The translations under genes and the position numbers were made by a program. Positions 32,401 to 40,709 of a stretch of 44,034 nt of DNA are shown one piece after another. Positions within the stretch are counted from its first letter, which is position 1, and every line of letters begins with the position of its first letter. This stretch comes from Verrucomicrobiota bacterium. Lineage in GTDB: Bacteria; Verrucomicrobiota; Verrucomicrobiia; Limisphaerales; SIBE01. The notes under the pieces were generated by a model. The model searched no databases, was not told the origin of the DNA, and was given only the letters and a program-made list of their open reading frames with translations. Location: NCBI GenBank assembly GCA_021733945.1, contig JAIPJX010000022.1:1-44034 (forward strand), in the 5' to 3' direction.

Positions 32401-32980
32401 CCTGCTCGGCAAGGGATTTTATATCGTTTACATGAGCGTGCCCGACATGCTGGGCTGCCCGGACGCGGTCGGGTCCTGGAACCTGCTTTACGAAGAACTC
32501 ACCGTCCGCCACGGCTTCGCGCGCAAGGCAGCGCTGGTCGGCCTGAGCCGCGGCGGGCTTTACTGCTACAACTGGGCGTCGGCCAATCCGGACAAGGTGG
32601 CCTGCATTTACGGGGACGCACCGGTCTGCGATTTCAAAAGCTGGCCGGGCGGCAAGGGCAAGGGTCCGGGAAGCAAACGCGACTGGGATCTGGTGCTGTC
32701 CCAGTACCATTTTGCGAACGAAGCCCAGGCCATGGCCTATGGGGGCAATCCGGTGGATCGTTTGGAACCGCTGGCCAAAGCCGGCGTTCCCCTCCTGCAC
32801 GTTTACGGCGATGCCGATGAAGTGGTGCCGTGGGAAGAAAACACGGGGCTGCTCGCCGAGAGGTATCGCGCACTGGGGGGATCGATTCAACTGATCGGCA
32901 AGCCGGGCGTCCGCCATCACCCCCATGGGCTCGAAGATTCCACTCCGATCATTGATTTTATTCTCAGGAACAGCCCGTAG
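29456..32980 (+). CDS. Multi-module secreted hydrolase: GH29 fucosidase, F5/8-like domain, SGNH esterase, alpha/beta hydrolase
   Basis: This 1174-residue protein has a signal peptide (SFLLASLCLLSLLGPLWA) and four modules. Residues about 40-385 form a GH29 alpha-L-fucosidase-type barrel with AKHHDGFCLW and the nucleophile Asp226 in EVWFDGANP. Next comes an F5/8 type C-like carbohydrate-binding segment to about 520. From about 540 an SGNH/GDSL hydrolase has FLGDSITYSG (Ser550) and GDGVHANP (Asp739, His742). The last quarter is an alpha/beta hydrolase with GLSRGG (Ser1031), YGDADEVVPW and a late histidine cluster (1154-1157). It probably removes fucose and ester groups from a sulfated or acylated polysaccharide. 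The reading frame is unbroken, so it is a true fusion. Confidence 0.85.
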   Translation: MQRHSPPSFLLASLCLLSLLGPLWAQEPSPDRRALIERAARVTPSERQIAWQRREFIGFVHFGPNTFTDRSWGTGTENPSIFNPTALDCRQWVRAFKDAGMTQVIVTAKHHDGFCLWPSRFTAHSVRNAPWRDGQGDVLRELAEACREAGLKLGVYLSPADLNAMETGLYGRTGERARVIPTPVPGWTPQSTVQFKGNWDDYNTYFMNQLYELLTEYGEISEVWFDGANPKPGTGQTYAYADWYRLIRALQPTAVIFGKGPDVRWCGNEAGRGRTSEWSVIPLPVRTGEFTWPDMTGADLGSLDKLSGAPFLHWYPSEVDVSIRPEWFWHAREDDKVKSLEQLMGIYHASVGNNSVLLLNVPPDQRGLIHENDVKRLSLFGRLLRQTFAENLAQGAQATASATREQASEYAAFTTLDGDPDSYWTTEDWQTQAEIVYHLPAPKRFNLVMLQEALRRGQRIESFAVDAWVGGSWREIAAGTTVGHKRLAHFPEIESDRVRVRILGARLSPTLSEFGLFLQPEVSTFEEAARATPAPIAFHEGGKILFLGDSITYSGQYVDYVDAALRTLKPGLKVEILNLGLPSETVSGLSEPGHAGGTFPRPDLHERLDRVLAAVKPDVVFACYGMNDGIYYPLGEDRFQSFQQGILRLREKVEATGARLIHLTPPTFDPVPIQGRTLPAGRDEYRQPYEGYNTVLDRYSEWLLDQRSKGWAVIDIHGPMNEHLANRRRTQPGFQFAGDGVHANPTGHWLMARGVLDTLGIHPSGAIAELDLARNPAATAPDGTGLNWELRLPMPMDPAWDPESVTTAEMLQPVRFVAHNGSSPFYNLFEGDTRLATVSREELEAGIDLRRFPGLTTSKRGVDWLQLVRERNNVLRDAWLKAVGHKRPGMGAGLPIGEAELKAQELLGQIKTLQEPVTLRLRLTPAAAAFPGKRSEWNGYDRFDFTVGGKPVLVVAPREPAPNRPWVWHGEFFGHKPAPDIALLGKGFYIVYMSVPDMLGCPDAVGSWNLLYEELTVRHGFARKAALVGLSRGGLYCYNWASANPDKVACIYGDAPVCDFKSWPGGKGKGPGSKRDWDLVLSQYHFANEAQAMAYGGNPVDRLEPLAKAGVPLLHVYGDADEVVPWEENTGLLAERYRALGGSIQLIGKPGVRHHPHGLEDSTPIIDFILRNSP

Positions 32981-33072
32981 CCGCTCTGGAACCGATTGGA
33001 TTGAGATTGCCGCTGGATCGGGATGGTGTTAATGATCGGCTTCGGAATTCACTGTTTTTAAGAAGCCAACTC

Positions 33073-33720
33073 ATGGTCGATTGGAATATTCAATCCCGCT
33101 CGGAAGCGTGCGAGACATGCCAGAAGCCCTTTGTCGACAAGGAAGCCTTTCACACGCTCCTGTTCGAGACCAAGGGATCCCACAAACGGTCCGATGTCTG
33201 TGACAGCTGCTGGAAAGAACAGCACGGCCAGGGTGCCACCGATCGCAAAGGATTTGTCTCCTGCTGGCAAAGCGTGTTCACCGTGCCGCCGCCCCGCCCG
33301 CCCGAAGCGATCCAGAAGGACACCGCCGAATCACTGCTGCGAAAGCTTTTTGAAAAGCAGGACCCCCAGCATGCTGCGGCCATGTTCATCCTGGCCGTCA
33401 TGCTTGAGCGCAAGCGTTTGCTCAAGGTCAAGGCCCAGCTCACCGAGGAGGGACACCGCGTCTTCGTTTACGAGCATGCCAAAACCGGCGACCTCTACCG
33501 CATCACGGATCCCAATCTCCAGCTGGCGCAATTGGAAAAGGTGCAGCGGGATGTCGCCCAATTGCTCGAAACCGGACTTCAGACTCCGGAAACCGCCCCA
33601 AGCCCTCCAGCCAGCGAAGCAACCGAAACCACGGATTCAGGAGAAGCCGCTGCGGAGGATACCCACACGGAAACCTCCCCGGAACAACAGCCCGAACCTC
33701 AAGAGCCGATCGCTGGCTGA
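33073..33720 (+). CDS. Zinc-ribbon-containing conserved protein upstream of rnc
   Basis: This 215-residue protein has an N-terminal metal-binding knuckle pair: CETC (Cys13, Cys16) and CDSC (Cys43, Cys46), with Cys64 nearby. The middle is helical, with FILAVMLERKRLLKVKAQLTEEG. The last 60 residues are rich in Glu, Pro and Thr and likely disordered. I do not recognise a named family. It ends 8 nt before the rnc start, which lacks its own ribosome-binding site, so rnc translation probably depends on it. An in-frame ATG at 33001 exists, but MVDWNIQ at 33073 is the better start. Confidence 0.6.
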   Translation: MVDWNIQSRSEACETCQKPFVDKEAFHTLLFETKGSHKRSDVCDSCWKEQHGQGATDRKGFVSCWQSVFTVPPPRPPEAIQKDTAESLLRKLFEKQDPQHAAAMFILAVMLERKRLLKVKAQLTEEGHRVFVYEHAKTGDLYRITDPNLQLAQLEKVQRDVAQLLETGLQTPETAPSPPASEATETTDSGEAAAEDTHTETSPEQQPEPQEPIAG

Positions 33721-33728
33721 TCAAGCCT

Positions 33729-34427
33729 GTGGCTGACCTTGACGCACTTCAGACCCGGATCAGTTACCGTTTCAAGGACCTGGACCTTCTGCGCCTGGCG
33801 CTGACCCACCCCTCGGTGGTCCGCGAGAAGGACTCCCCTCTGGAACATAACCAGCGCCTTGAGTTTCTCGGCGACGCCGTTCTTCAGTTGGTTCTAACCG
33901 ACGTCTTGTACAGCGGATTCCCGAACTACGGAGAAGGCCCTCTCACGAAGGCCCGGGCCTGCCTGGTCAACGGTAAATCTCTGGCTGAACACAGCACCGC
34001 CCTGGGCCTCGGGGAGTATCTGATGCTCAGCCGCGGTGAAGATCTGACCCATGGCCGCGAGCGGCCTTCGACATTGGCCGACACTTTTGAGGCCTTGGTG
34101 GGTGCAATTTTTCTGGACGGCGGATTCGAGACGGCCGCCCTGTTCGTCCGGGGCCGTTTTGCCCCCCTCCTTGCGGAACTCCGGGTTCTGCCAACACTCG
34201 ACAATCCAAAGGGGGAACTGCAGGAAAAACTCCAGGCCAATCTGCCCGAAGCACCCCGATACCGCCTCGTGTCCGTATCCGGTCCCGACCACGACCGGGT
34301 GTTTGAGTGCGCCGTCTTTCACCAGCAGACGGAACTGGGCCGCGGCTCCGGCAAGAGCAAGAAGCAAGCGGAAAGCCAGGCCGCCATCGACGCCCTTTCG
34401 AAACTCGGCGATCTGCCTCCGGAATGA
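33729..34427 (+). CDS. rnc: Ribonuclease III
   Basis: This 232-residue endonuclease cuts double-stranded RNA. The signature motif is RLEFLGDAVLQLVL with Glu45 and Asp49, and DTFEALVGAIFLDGG is the second acidic region. The C-terminal dsRNA-binding domain runs from NPKGELQEKLQ to the end (GKSKKQAESQAAIDAL). It begins with GTG, 8 nt after the zinc-ribbon gene. RNase III processes rRNA and some mRNAs. The gene converges on the kinase gene with a 30-nt gap. Confidence 0.95.
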   Translation: MADLDALQTRISYRFKDLDLLRLALTHPSVVREKDSPLEHNQRLEFLGDAVLQLVLTDVLYSGFPNYGEGPLTKARACLVNGKSLAEHSTALGLGEYLMLSRGEDLTHGRERPSTLADTFEALVGAIFLDGGFETAALFVRGRFAPLLAELRVLPTLDNPKGELQEKLQANLPEAPRYRLVSVSGPDHDRVFECAVFHQQTELGRGSGKSKKQAESQAAIDALSKLGDLPPE

Positions 34428-34457
34428 GCTGCCCTGGTGCCCGGGCTGCGCGTCCGA

Positions 34458-36359
34458 TCACCCGGCCTCCAGGACGAGGGACCAAATCCCCGCCTCACCG
34501 AAATAGAGCAGTCGCTTCCCGACGGGATCGTAGCACCCCATATGAGCCCCATACTTCCCGGTAGGAACGGTTCCCACGGACAATGCCTCAACGAAACCCC
34601 TGTCGGTTCCAGGCCGGTAAACGTGTACCCGGGCCGGTGTGTCATGCGGATCGGTTACTATGGTTTGTTGGGCCACGACAAGGGCGTTCATCGGAGGAAA
34701 GAAGAGAAGTGAGTTCAGCGATGCCAGCTCGAGCCCGGGCAGAGGCACCAGATTCGTCCATGAATTCGAAATGAAATCAAAGCTCCACAGATCGCCAAGC
34801 AGGTTAAAATGCCCTGTGAAATATTTGAAACGTGGATCCCGCTTGCCTTGATCACCGCTGGCGTTGCCTTGTCCTCCGAAGAGAAACATCTGGGGTTTTT
34901 CCGTGTGCCCCACGAGTTTCGGGCCGTTACGGCCCCACGGCTGGGGTTCCGGCGATTCCATCTGGACCCATTCTCTTCGTACCGCGTCGAATTCCGAGCG
35001 CCGGTTGTGTACACGGTACCAGCCGTACCCACCCATCACGCCAAGGCGCTGGGTGACCGGATTCCAGTAGGTTGCGTTGCCCGTATTCAGATCCGACTTT
35101 GTTTCTTCCCCCATTTTCTCAAGTTCCCCGGTTCGCGGATCAAATCTCCACACATAACCGAGCGCGCCCTCCAGGCGCCATAATGTGCGTTCGACCGGAT
35201 GCAAATGCCATCGATCGTTCTCACTTATTGAGACAAAGGGTGCCTCAATTTTCTTAACCGTTGTTTGCAGGGTTCGCAGATCGATCGTGTAAAACAGACA
35301 TCCGGCGGGCGCCACAAACAACGTGTAAATCCGCTGGTCGATGGCATCGACGGACATCGGATGCGGGTTCAGCCGGTCGGGCATGTGATCCCATGTGCGG
35401 ACCTTCTCCCAACGGGCCACCAACTGGGTTGCACGGCGGCGTTGGTGCAGGTGCAGCGCACCCCAGCCACCGAGCGATGCCGTCGCCGCTCCCGCAAAAA
35501 CTCCCGCAATCCAGCGCCGCCGACTCCCGCCTTTCGGGACCGGATCGAGAAGTTCGACGAGTCCGGCCCGAAACTCCTGCGCGTCCGCAAAACGTTGCTT
35601 GGCATCCGAATGACAGGCCCGCAACAGCAGCGCATTGAGTCCGTTGCCGCACACTGCCCAGTCTGGATCCTCAAGGACCAGTTTCGGGAGGGACGGAAAT
35701 TCAAGCCGATCGCTCCCCGTCCAAAGCTCGTAGAGCGTTTTTCCAAGCGCAAACAGATCCGCAGTGGAATCCGCTCCGCCACTGGTCGGCTGGAAACCTT
35801 CGGTACCCTGAAAATTGAACGGTCGACCCGGCTCCGAGACCAGGCCATAATCCCCGAGTTGCGGGGTGCCGTCCACAATCAGGATGTTCCCCGGCTTGAT
35901 GTCGCGGTGAACCAGTCCCGCCTGATGCAGCCGTTCGATCGCGTCGCACAACGACACCCCCACTCGCAGGGTCGCCTGAACTCCAAGCGGACCGCGTTCG
36001 ATCACCCGCAACCGAAGCGTCTGGGGTGTGTACAGGAATGGATCGGCAGGAAACGCGCCGTCCAGATGGTCCGCCAGCGGAAAGGATTCCCACAGCCAGG
36101 TCTTGTCCGCCAGAAGCCCGCAATCGAGCATCGTGAGAAGCGATTCGTGTTCCGTGAGCTTCTGCAGCCGCCGATGGCGCGCAAGCACCTCCTCCGGATC
36201 CACCTCGCCCGTAATCTTCATGCGCTTCACGACCCTGTACCCGCCTCCCGGCACGGAAGTCAGGGCCACGGTCGTCGTGTTCCGTTCGGAAAGCAGCCGG
36301 ACATAGGAATAGCCATCCGGCAGAGCCGGAATCGGATCGTTGGGTTGCGTGTCGTTCAT
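34458..36359 (-). CDS. Membrane Ser/Thr protein kinase with beta-propeller-like extracellular domain
   Basis: This 633-residue protein has an N-terminal protein kinase domain to about residue 270. Lys45 in RVVKRMK is the likely ATP-binding lysine, the catalytic loop is HRDIKPGN (His151-Asp153) and the metal-binding motif is DYG (170-172) instead of DFG. The glycine-rich loop is not recognisable (LLSERNTTTVALTSV). A single membrane span follows (about 282-304). The exported part has Kelch/galactose-oxidase-like repeats, with LGVMGGYGWYRVHN and MFLFGGQGNAS. It may sense an extracellular ligand and signal by phosphorylation. Confidence 0.8.
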   Translation of the reverse strand: MNDTQPNDPIPALPDGYSYVRLLSERNTTTVALTSVPGGGYRVVKRMKITGEVDPEEVLARHRRLQKLTEHESLLTMLDCGLLADKTWLWESFPLADHLDGAFPADPFLYTPQTLRLRVIERGPLGVQATLRVGVSLCDAIERLHQAGLVHRDIKPGNILIVDGTPQLGDYGLVSEPGRPFNFQGTEGFQPTSGGADSTADLFALGKTLYELWTGSDRLEFPSLPKLVLEDPDWAVCGNGLNALLLRACHSDAKQRFADAQEFRAGLVELLDPVPKGGSRRRWIAGVFAGAATASLGGWGALHLHQRRRATQLVARWEKVRTWDHMPDRLNPHPMSVDAIDQRIYTLFVAPAGCLFYTIDLRTLQTTVKKIEAPFVSISENDRWHLHPVERTLWRLEGALGYVWRFDPRTGELEKMGEETKSDLNTGNATYWNPVTQRLGVMGGYGWYRVHNRRSEFDAVRREWVQMESPEPQPWGRNGPKLVGHTEKPQMFLFGGQGNASGDQGKRDPRFKYFTGHFNLLGDLWSFDFISNSWTNLVPLPGLELASLNSLLFFPPMNALVVAQQTIVTDPHDTPARVHVYRPGTDRGFVEALSVGTVPTGKYGAHMGCYDPVGKRLLYFGEAGIWSLVLEAG

Positions 36360-36677
36360 TCGGTTTCCCGCCCTGGCAGCTCGTTAAAAAAGTAGGAGCC
36401 GACGTCAGGAGGCTCTAAAATATCCAAAGATTCCGAAGCAATCAGAGTCTCGTGACCTCGCCTCCTGCAAGGTCTGGATTTTTTAACGGAATCCCAGGGC
36501 ATGTCCAGGCTGTGTTCCTTCATCGCTGTGTTAAAATCTCGCACCTGCTCCTAAAGCATGGTGAATACTCTCAAGAGTTACCCGGATGGAGTGGCAGCGC
36601 CAGCGAAAAATCGGGTGCTGAGACCGGTTCAGCGGGACGCTTTGAATTTCGGAGCAAGGCCCGCTCCCGCCCGGAAA
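36360..36677. repeat. Gene-free stretch with a palindromic TIR-like element
   Basis: An inverted-repeat element of 105 bp lies at 36383-36487. Its ends are GTTAAAAAA (36383-36391) and TTTTTTAAC (36479-36487), and inside them CAGGAGGC (36406-36413) pairs with GCCTCCTG (36460-36467). The symmetric ends suggest a miniature mobile element or hairpin repeat. The rest, to the end of the nucleotidyltransferase gene, holds no recognisable gene. Confidence 0.5.
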
Positions 36678-38132
36678 TTACGTCGCATCCCCGGGCTCCT
36701 CGCCGTGCGCGATGCGGCGTTCGAGTGCTCGGCGCATTTCATCCGTGATCGCTGGATCACCCTTCGAAAGCAACCACTGCCAGGCATCGTTGATGGTTTG
36801 AATCTGCCCGTCCAACTGCGCTTCATAAGCCGCCGTCAGCAGGCGACCAATCCTCGGCCCCGGAGGCATTCCGAGCGCTACCAGTTCGCGCCCGTTCAGA
36901 ATGGGTCCCGGCGCGTTGCTCTGGATCTTCAATTCAGCCGCGAGTTGGCAGAGCCGCACGATCGATTCCGGAATGACTCGCGGACGCGGCGGTCGCCCGA
37001 AACGATCCGCCGTCATGAGGACGCTGAGATCGCGAATGTTCTCCGGTTCCAGCCGGCGCGAAAGCCGGCGCACCGATCGTTCGGTAAGCCCCTGAAGGTC
37101 CGCCATATGGCAGCGCACCAGCGGGAGCACCCGGTTGATGATCGCCCGTGGAACTCCGATCCGCTCCAGGAACTGTTCCGCAATCGGGACACCCGCTTCG
37201 TCGTGACCGGGCGACACGATTCGTTCACGTCCCTCTTTGGCTTCCCGCCGTGTGGTCGCCGGTTTGCCAAAGTCGTGGGCGAGCACAGCCAGCAGAAGCA
37301 CGATTCGGGTTTCGGAATCCGCAGCACGCCATTCCTCCAGCTCCACCAGGGCATCGCAACAGTGGCAGGTGTGCACAAACACATCCCCCTCCGGATGCCA
37401 CTCCGGATCCTGGGAGGTGGACCGAAGCGCGTCCAGTTCGGGGAACTGGGAAATCCAGTGGGTTTGTTCCAGGAATCGTAATCCGAGCGACGGAACCTCG
37501 CTTTCGCCCGCCCACTTGAGCCATTCCTCCCGGACCCGTTCGACCGCGAGTTCGCTGTAGCGCGCTGCCATGGGCCGACAAAGCGCCACGGTCTCCGCCG
37601 ACGCGGTGAGTCGGAAGCGCGCGGCAAACTGCATGCCCCGGAGCACACGGAGGGGATCCTCCCCAAACGCATCACTCGTATGCCTCAGGACGCCTCGCCG
37701 GAGATCGTCCTCACCCCCAAAAAAATCAAGCAACTGATCGGAACGCGGATCGAACATCATCGCGTTGATGGTAAAATCCCGGCGTGCCGCCGCTTCCTTG
37801 GGAGTAATGCCGGGATCGAACGTCACTACAAATCCCTTGTGCCCGGGACCCGTTTTCGAGTCCCTGCGCGGGACGGAAAAATCGACGTTCACTCCGGAAG
37901 GCGTCCGGAGTTTGAGCACTCCGAACGAACGCCCCACCCGATCGATCCTGCCGCGTGATGCCAGCGCAGCCTCGAGGGCGTCGAACGAAATCCCGAAGAC
38001 CTCGACATCAAAATCCGTGCTGCGCCTGCCGAGCAACTGATCACGCACACACCCGCCCACCAGATAGGCGCGCCCGAGTGCGGGATTACCCTTGAGGATC
38101 GCCGTGAGTTCGTCTGGAATAAAACCCGACAT
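36678..38132 (-). CDS. tRNA nucleotidyltransferase / poly(A) polymerase-family protein with HD domain
   Basis: This 484-residue protein has the class II nucleotidyltransferase head: GGCVRDQLLGRRSTDFDVEVFG supplies the GG and DxD metal site, and RRDFTINAMM and EDPLRVLRGMQFAARF are the neck motifs. A C-terminal HD phosphohydrolase domain carries LAHDFGKP. This layout matches CCA-adding enzymes with HD domains, which repair tRNA 3' ends and can remove 2',3'-cyclic phosphates. Poly(A) polymerase activity cannot be excluded. I start at MSGFIPDE (38132); an ATG at 38168 is also in frame. Confidence 0.85.
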   Translation of the reverse strand: MSGFIPDELTAILKGNPALGRAYLVGGCVRDQLLGRRSTDFDVEVFGISFDALEAALASRGRIDRVGRSFGVLKLRTPSGVNVDFSVPRRDSKTGPGHKGFVVTFDPGITPKEAAARRDFTINAMMFDPRSDQLLDFFGGEDDLRRGVLRHTSDAFGEDPLRVLRGMQFAARFRLTASAETVALCRPMAARYSELAVERVREEWLKWAGESEVPSLGLRFLEQTHWISQFPELDALRSTSQDPEWHPEGDVFVHTCHCCDALVELEEWRAADSETRIVLLLAVLAHDFGKPATTRREAKEGRERIVSPGHDEAGVPIAEQFLERIGVPRAIINRVLPLVRCHMADLQGLTERSVRRLSRRLEPENIRDLSVLMTADRFGRPPRPRVIPESIVRLCQLAAELKIQSNAPGPILNGRELVALGMPPGPRIGRLLTAAYEAQLDGQIQTINDAWQWLLSKGDPAITDEMRRALERRIAHGEEPGDAT

Positions 38133-38253
38133 TCGGTCTACGTTCCATCCGGACGTGTCGAGTGGCATATGGTTTGAGGGTTGTTCCGGGGAACCGGCAC
38201 CCCGCCTCGAGACAGCAATCCGCCGCCCCGCCCCGGGAAAAGCCGCGACACAA

Positions 38254-38811
38254 TCAGGTTCCCTTCGGGTCGGCGGAGTCTCCCGCGCAGGCGTTCAGTG
38301 CGGCCTGCGTCCGCAAGAACTGTTCCCGCGCGCGATCCAGATACTCGAGCACCTCGTCCGCATACCCATCCACCGAGGCAGACCAGACACGATTCAGATA
38401 CCGCTCTCCGGCGGCGAACTCGTTCATCACACCGGCATACGCCTCCAGTCCGTGATGTTGAGTGATCGCATGCCGTCCCTCGGCAAACTGTTCGAGGTCG
38501 GACCGGAACAACCGGTCGATTCGGGAATGCCACTCGCGGACCGGCACGCCTGCCTGCTCGGCCTTCAGAGCGTTCAACGCTCCCACAATCCGACCGATGC
38601 TTCCGGTGAGCACGCTTAAATCGCCGACCGTTGCGGCTTCGCTCCGGGCAGTCCGAGCACCCCCGACCCGCGCCATCACCACACCCGCCATCGCCACAAT
38701 CAGACTTGGGAAATACAGGGCCCATGGCACGGTATTTCCCTTGGTCTGAACGGAAACCAAGGACCCGGCCAGGAACCCGATGCCGATCAAGCCGTAGGCA
38801 AACAGTTTCAC
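38254..38811 (-). CDS. Membrane protein of unknown function coupled to the OPT transporter
   Basis: This roughly 185-residue protein starts with GTG at 38811, overlapping the stop of the OPT gene by 4 nt (GTGA). That strongly supports the start and translational coupling. It has two adjacent hydrophobic segments (FAYGLIGIGFLAGSLVSV and LYFPSLIVAMAGVVMA) and then a soluble all-alpha region of about 120 residues with GRIVGALNALKAEQ and YADEVLEYLDRAREQFL. I do not recognise the family. The coupling suggests an accessory role for the transporter. Confidence 0.65.
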   Translation of the reverse strand: MKLFAYGLIGIGFLAGSLVSVQTKGNTVPWALYFPSLIVAMAGVVMARVGGARTARSEAATVGDLSVLTGSIGRIVGALNALKAEQAGVPVREWHSRIDRLFRSDLEQFAEGRHAITQHHGLEAYAGVMNEFAAGERYLNRVWSASVDGYADEVLEYLDRAREQFLRTQAALNACAGDSADPKGT

Positions 38812-40544
38812 CCGGCACCTCCTCCGCTCGAAATCACGTTGTAAACAGCGCTTCCCACACCAATCAGCGCCTCCCCCACGATCAATCCCGCGGCGACCGG
38901 AATGCCGACATCCTCGCTGAACACCGAGCCTTTCCACCGATCCAGACCCAACCGGAGCACGGTGCCGATGGTATAGGTGAGCACGATGTCAAACGGCAGA
39001 TAGAAACCCAGTCCCACCAGCACGCCGAGCCCGCCGATTCCGCTGGTGCTCAGCAGAGCCCCCAGGCCCGCGCCGGCAATATATTTCTGAGTGGGCACAT
39101 CGCCCCCCAGAATTCCCTGGATCACACTCGCCAGTGCCTGTCCCTGCGGTGCCGGGTATTTCTCCCCGCCCAACGGCGAATCCTTGTGCAGCCAGAAAAG
39201 CAGCCACATGATCAGAATCGGTCCGATCCACGAACCGAGCAACTGGGCGATCTGCTGCATCCGGGGAGTCGCGCCCACCAGATACCCCGTCTTGAGATCG
39301 AGCATCAGATCGGTGGCCTGCGACATGGCCACACAGGCCGCCGCACCAACAATCACCGCAGCCATCACCGTCTGGCGGTCCCCCAGTCCACTCCCGACGA
39401 AGATCAGGATCGTGATGGCGATGAGCGTCATTCCGGACAAGGGCGACCAGTTGGTCCGGCCGATGCACTCGGATAGAATCACTCCGGCCATCCAGATCCA
39501 GAGCGTGCCCAGGACCGCCATCGCGGCCCCGCGCCAGAACGTCATTCCCGGCACGGCCAGTTCCGAGATCGTGAGCAACACCCCGAACGCGGCAACCACC
39601 GCGATGTAGAGCGCCCGGATCGGCAGCTCATCGCGGGACACCGCCGACTGGGTTTTCGACGCCTGATGCATGCTCCGCACCGCGTTGAACATCAGCGGAA
39701 GGGCAAGCACCACACCGGTCAACGCCCCGCCGATCAGCATCCCGATGCCCACGGGCCGAAAGAGCGAGCTCTGGAGATAACGCGCCATCCCCACGCCGGC
39801 CGTTTCCAGTTCCTGCGCCGATGGAAGCAGGCCCTGCAGGTTCAGGATCGGCGCGAGCACCCAGTAACAGGCGTAACCGCCCACCACAAAATACAGCCCG
39901 CCGCCGCCCGACAAAAATCCGACGCCGACGGTCATCAGCGAGAGGTACCAAACGCCGTTCATGTAATCGGGCATGCCGATCCACGACCCGAGCGGAACCG
40001 AATCCCAGTGGGTTGCCAGGCTGAGGGCATGCACCGCGCCACTGATCACCGCACCCCCGACCAGCAGCCAGGCCTTGTGCATCCCGGCCCCGGGCGACTT
40101 GAGAATGGCCGCCACGGCGATTCCTCCCGGGAACGGCAGCCGCTCAAAATCAATCATCTGCTTGCGAAGCGGTATGATGAAGGCTATGCCCAGAACAGCG
40201 CCCGCCATGCATCCCAGTACCGTCAATGGAATGTTGAAGTCCGTGTAGTCGAGAATGAACAACGCAGGCAGGGAGAACACCATCCCGGATGAAGCCGCGT
40301 TCACGGAACTGGCCAGGCTCTGATTGATGTTGTTTTCGACAATGCTGGAGCGGCCCATCAGACCACGCAGAATTCCGAATCCCAGGATCGCCGCCAGTTC
40401 CGAGCCTTCAATCGAAAACCCCAGTTTCAGGCTCGCATAGCCGATGCTCAAGGCAATGAGCGATCCCAGCAGATAACCCACCAGCACCCCGGGCCAGGTC
40501 AGCTCGGGGTAGGGACCACGTCGTATCGGGCGTGTATCGCTCAT
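38808..40544 (-). CDS. OPT-family oligopeptide/metal-chelate transporter
   Basis: This roughly 578-residue integral membrane protein has about fourteen hydrophobic segments. It matches the OPT family, which takes up oligopeptides or metal-nicotianamine/siderophore-like chelates with protons. Visible family pieces are SIEGSELAAILGFGILRG, a glycine-rich loop (GGGGLYFVVGGYACYWV) and RKQMIDFERLPFPGGIAVAAILKS. The start at MSDTRPIRRG (40544) is preceded by an AGGAG ribosome-binding site; the longer frame has no such signal. It is coupled to the small membrane protein downstream. Confidence 0.88.
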   Translation of the reverse strand: MSDTRPIRRGPYPELTWPGVLVGYLLGSLIALSIGYASLKLGFSIEGSELAAILGFGILRGLMGRSSIVENNINQSLASSVNAASSGMVFSLPALFILDYTDFNIPLTVLGCMAGAVLGIAFIIPLRKQMIDFERLPFPGGIAVAAILKSPGAGMHKAWLLVGGAVISGAVHALSLATHWDSVPLGSWIGMPDYMNGVWYLSLMTVGVGFLSGGGGLYFVVGGYACYWVLAPILNLQGLLPSAQELETAGVGMARYLQSSLFRPVGIGMLIGGALTGVVLALPLMFNAVRSMHQASKTQSAVSRDELPIRALYIAVVAAFGVLLTISELAVPGMTFWRGAAMAVLGTLWIWMAGVILSECIGRTNWSPLSGMTLIAITILIFVGSGLGDRQTVMAAVIVGAAACVAMSQATDLMLDLKTGYLVGATPRMQQIAQLLGSWIGPILIMWLLFWLHKDSPLGGEKYPAPQGQALASVIQGILGGDVPTQKYIAGAGLGALLSTSGIGGLGVLVGLGFYLPFDIVLTYTIGTVLRLGLDRWKGSVFSEDVGIPVAAGLIVGEALIGVGSAVYNVISSGGGAG

Positions 40545-40709
40545 GCGCGGCTCCTGTTGTCCTTTGTTGCTGCCATCTGGTTTGCCTCGCTCATAGCAGG
40601 GTTGCCGTGTCGGGCCAAGCATTAACACAGGAACGCGGAAAAATGAATCACGGCCACTCGCCTTGCTCAGACAAGCACTCACCCGGTCCTCTCGCGGGCG
40701 CCCGCCGTG

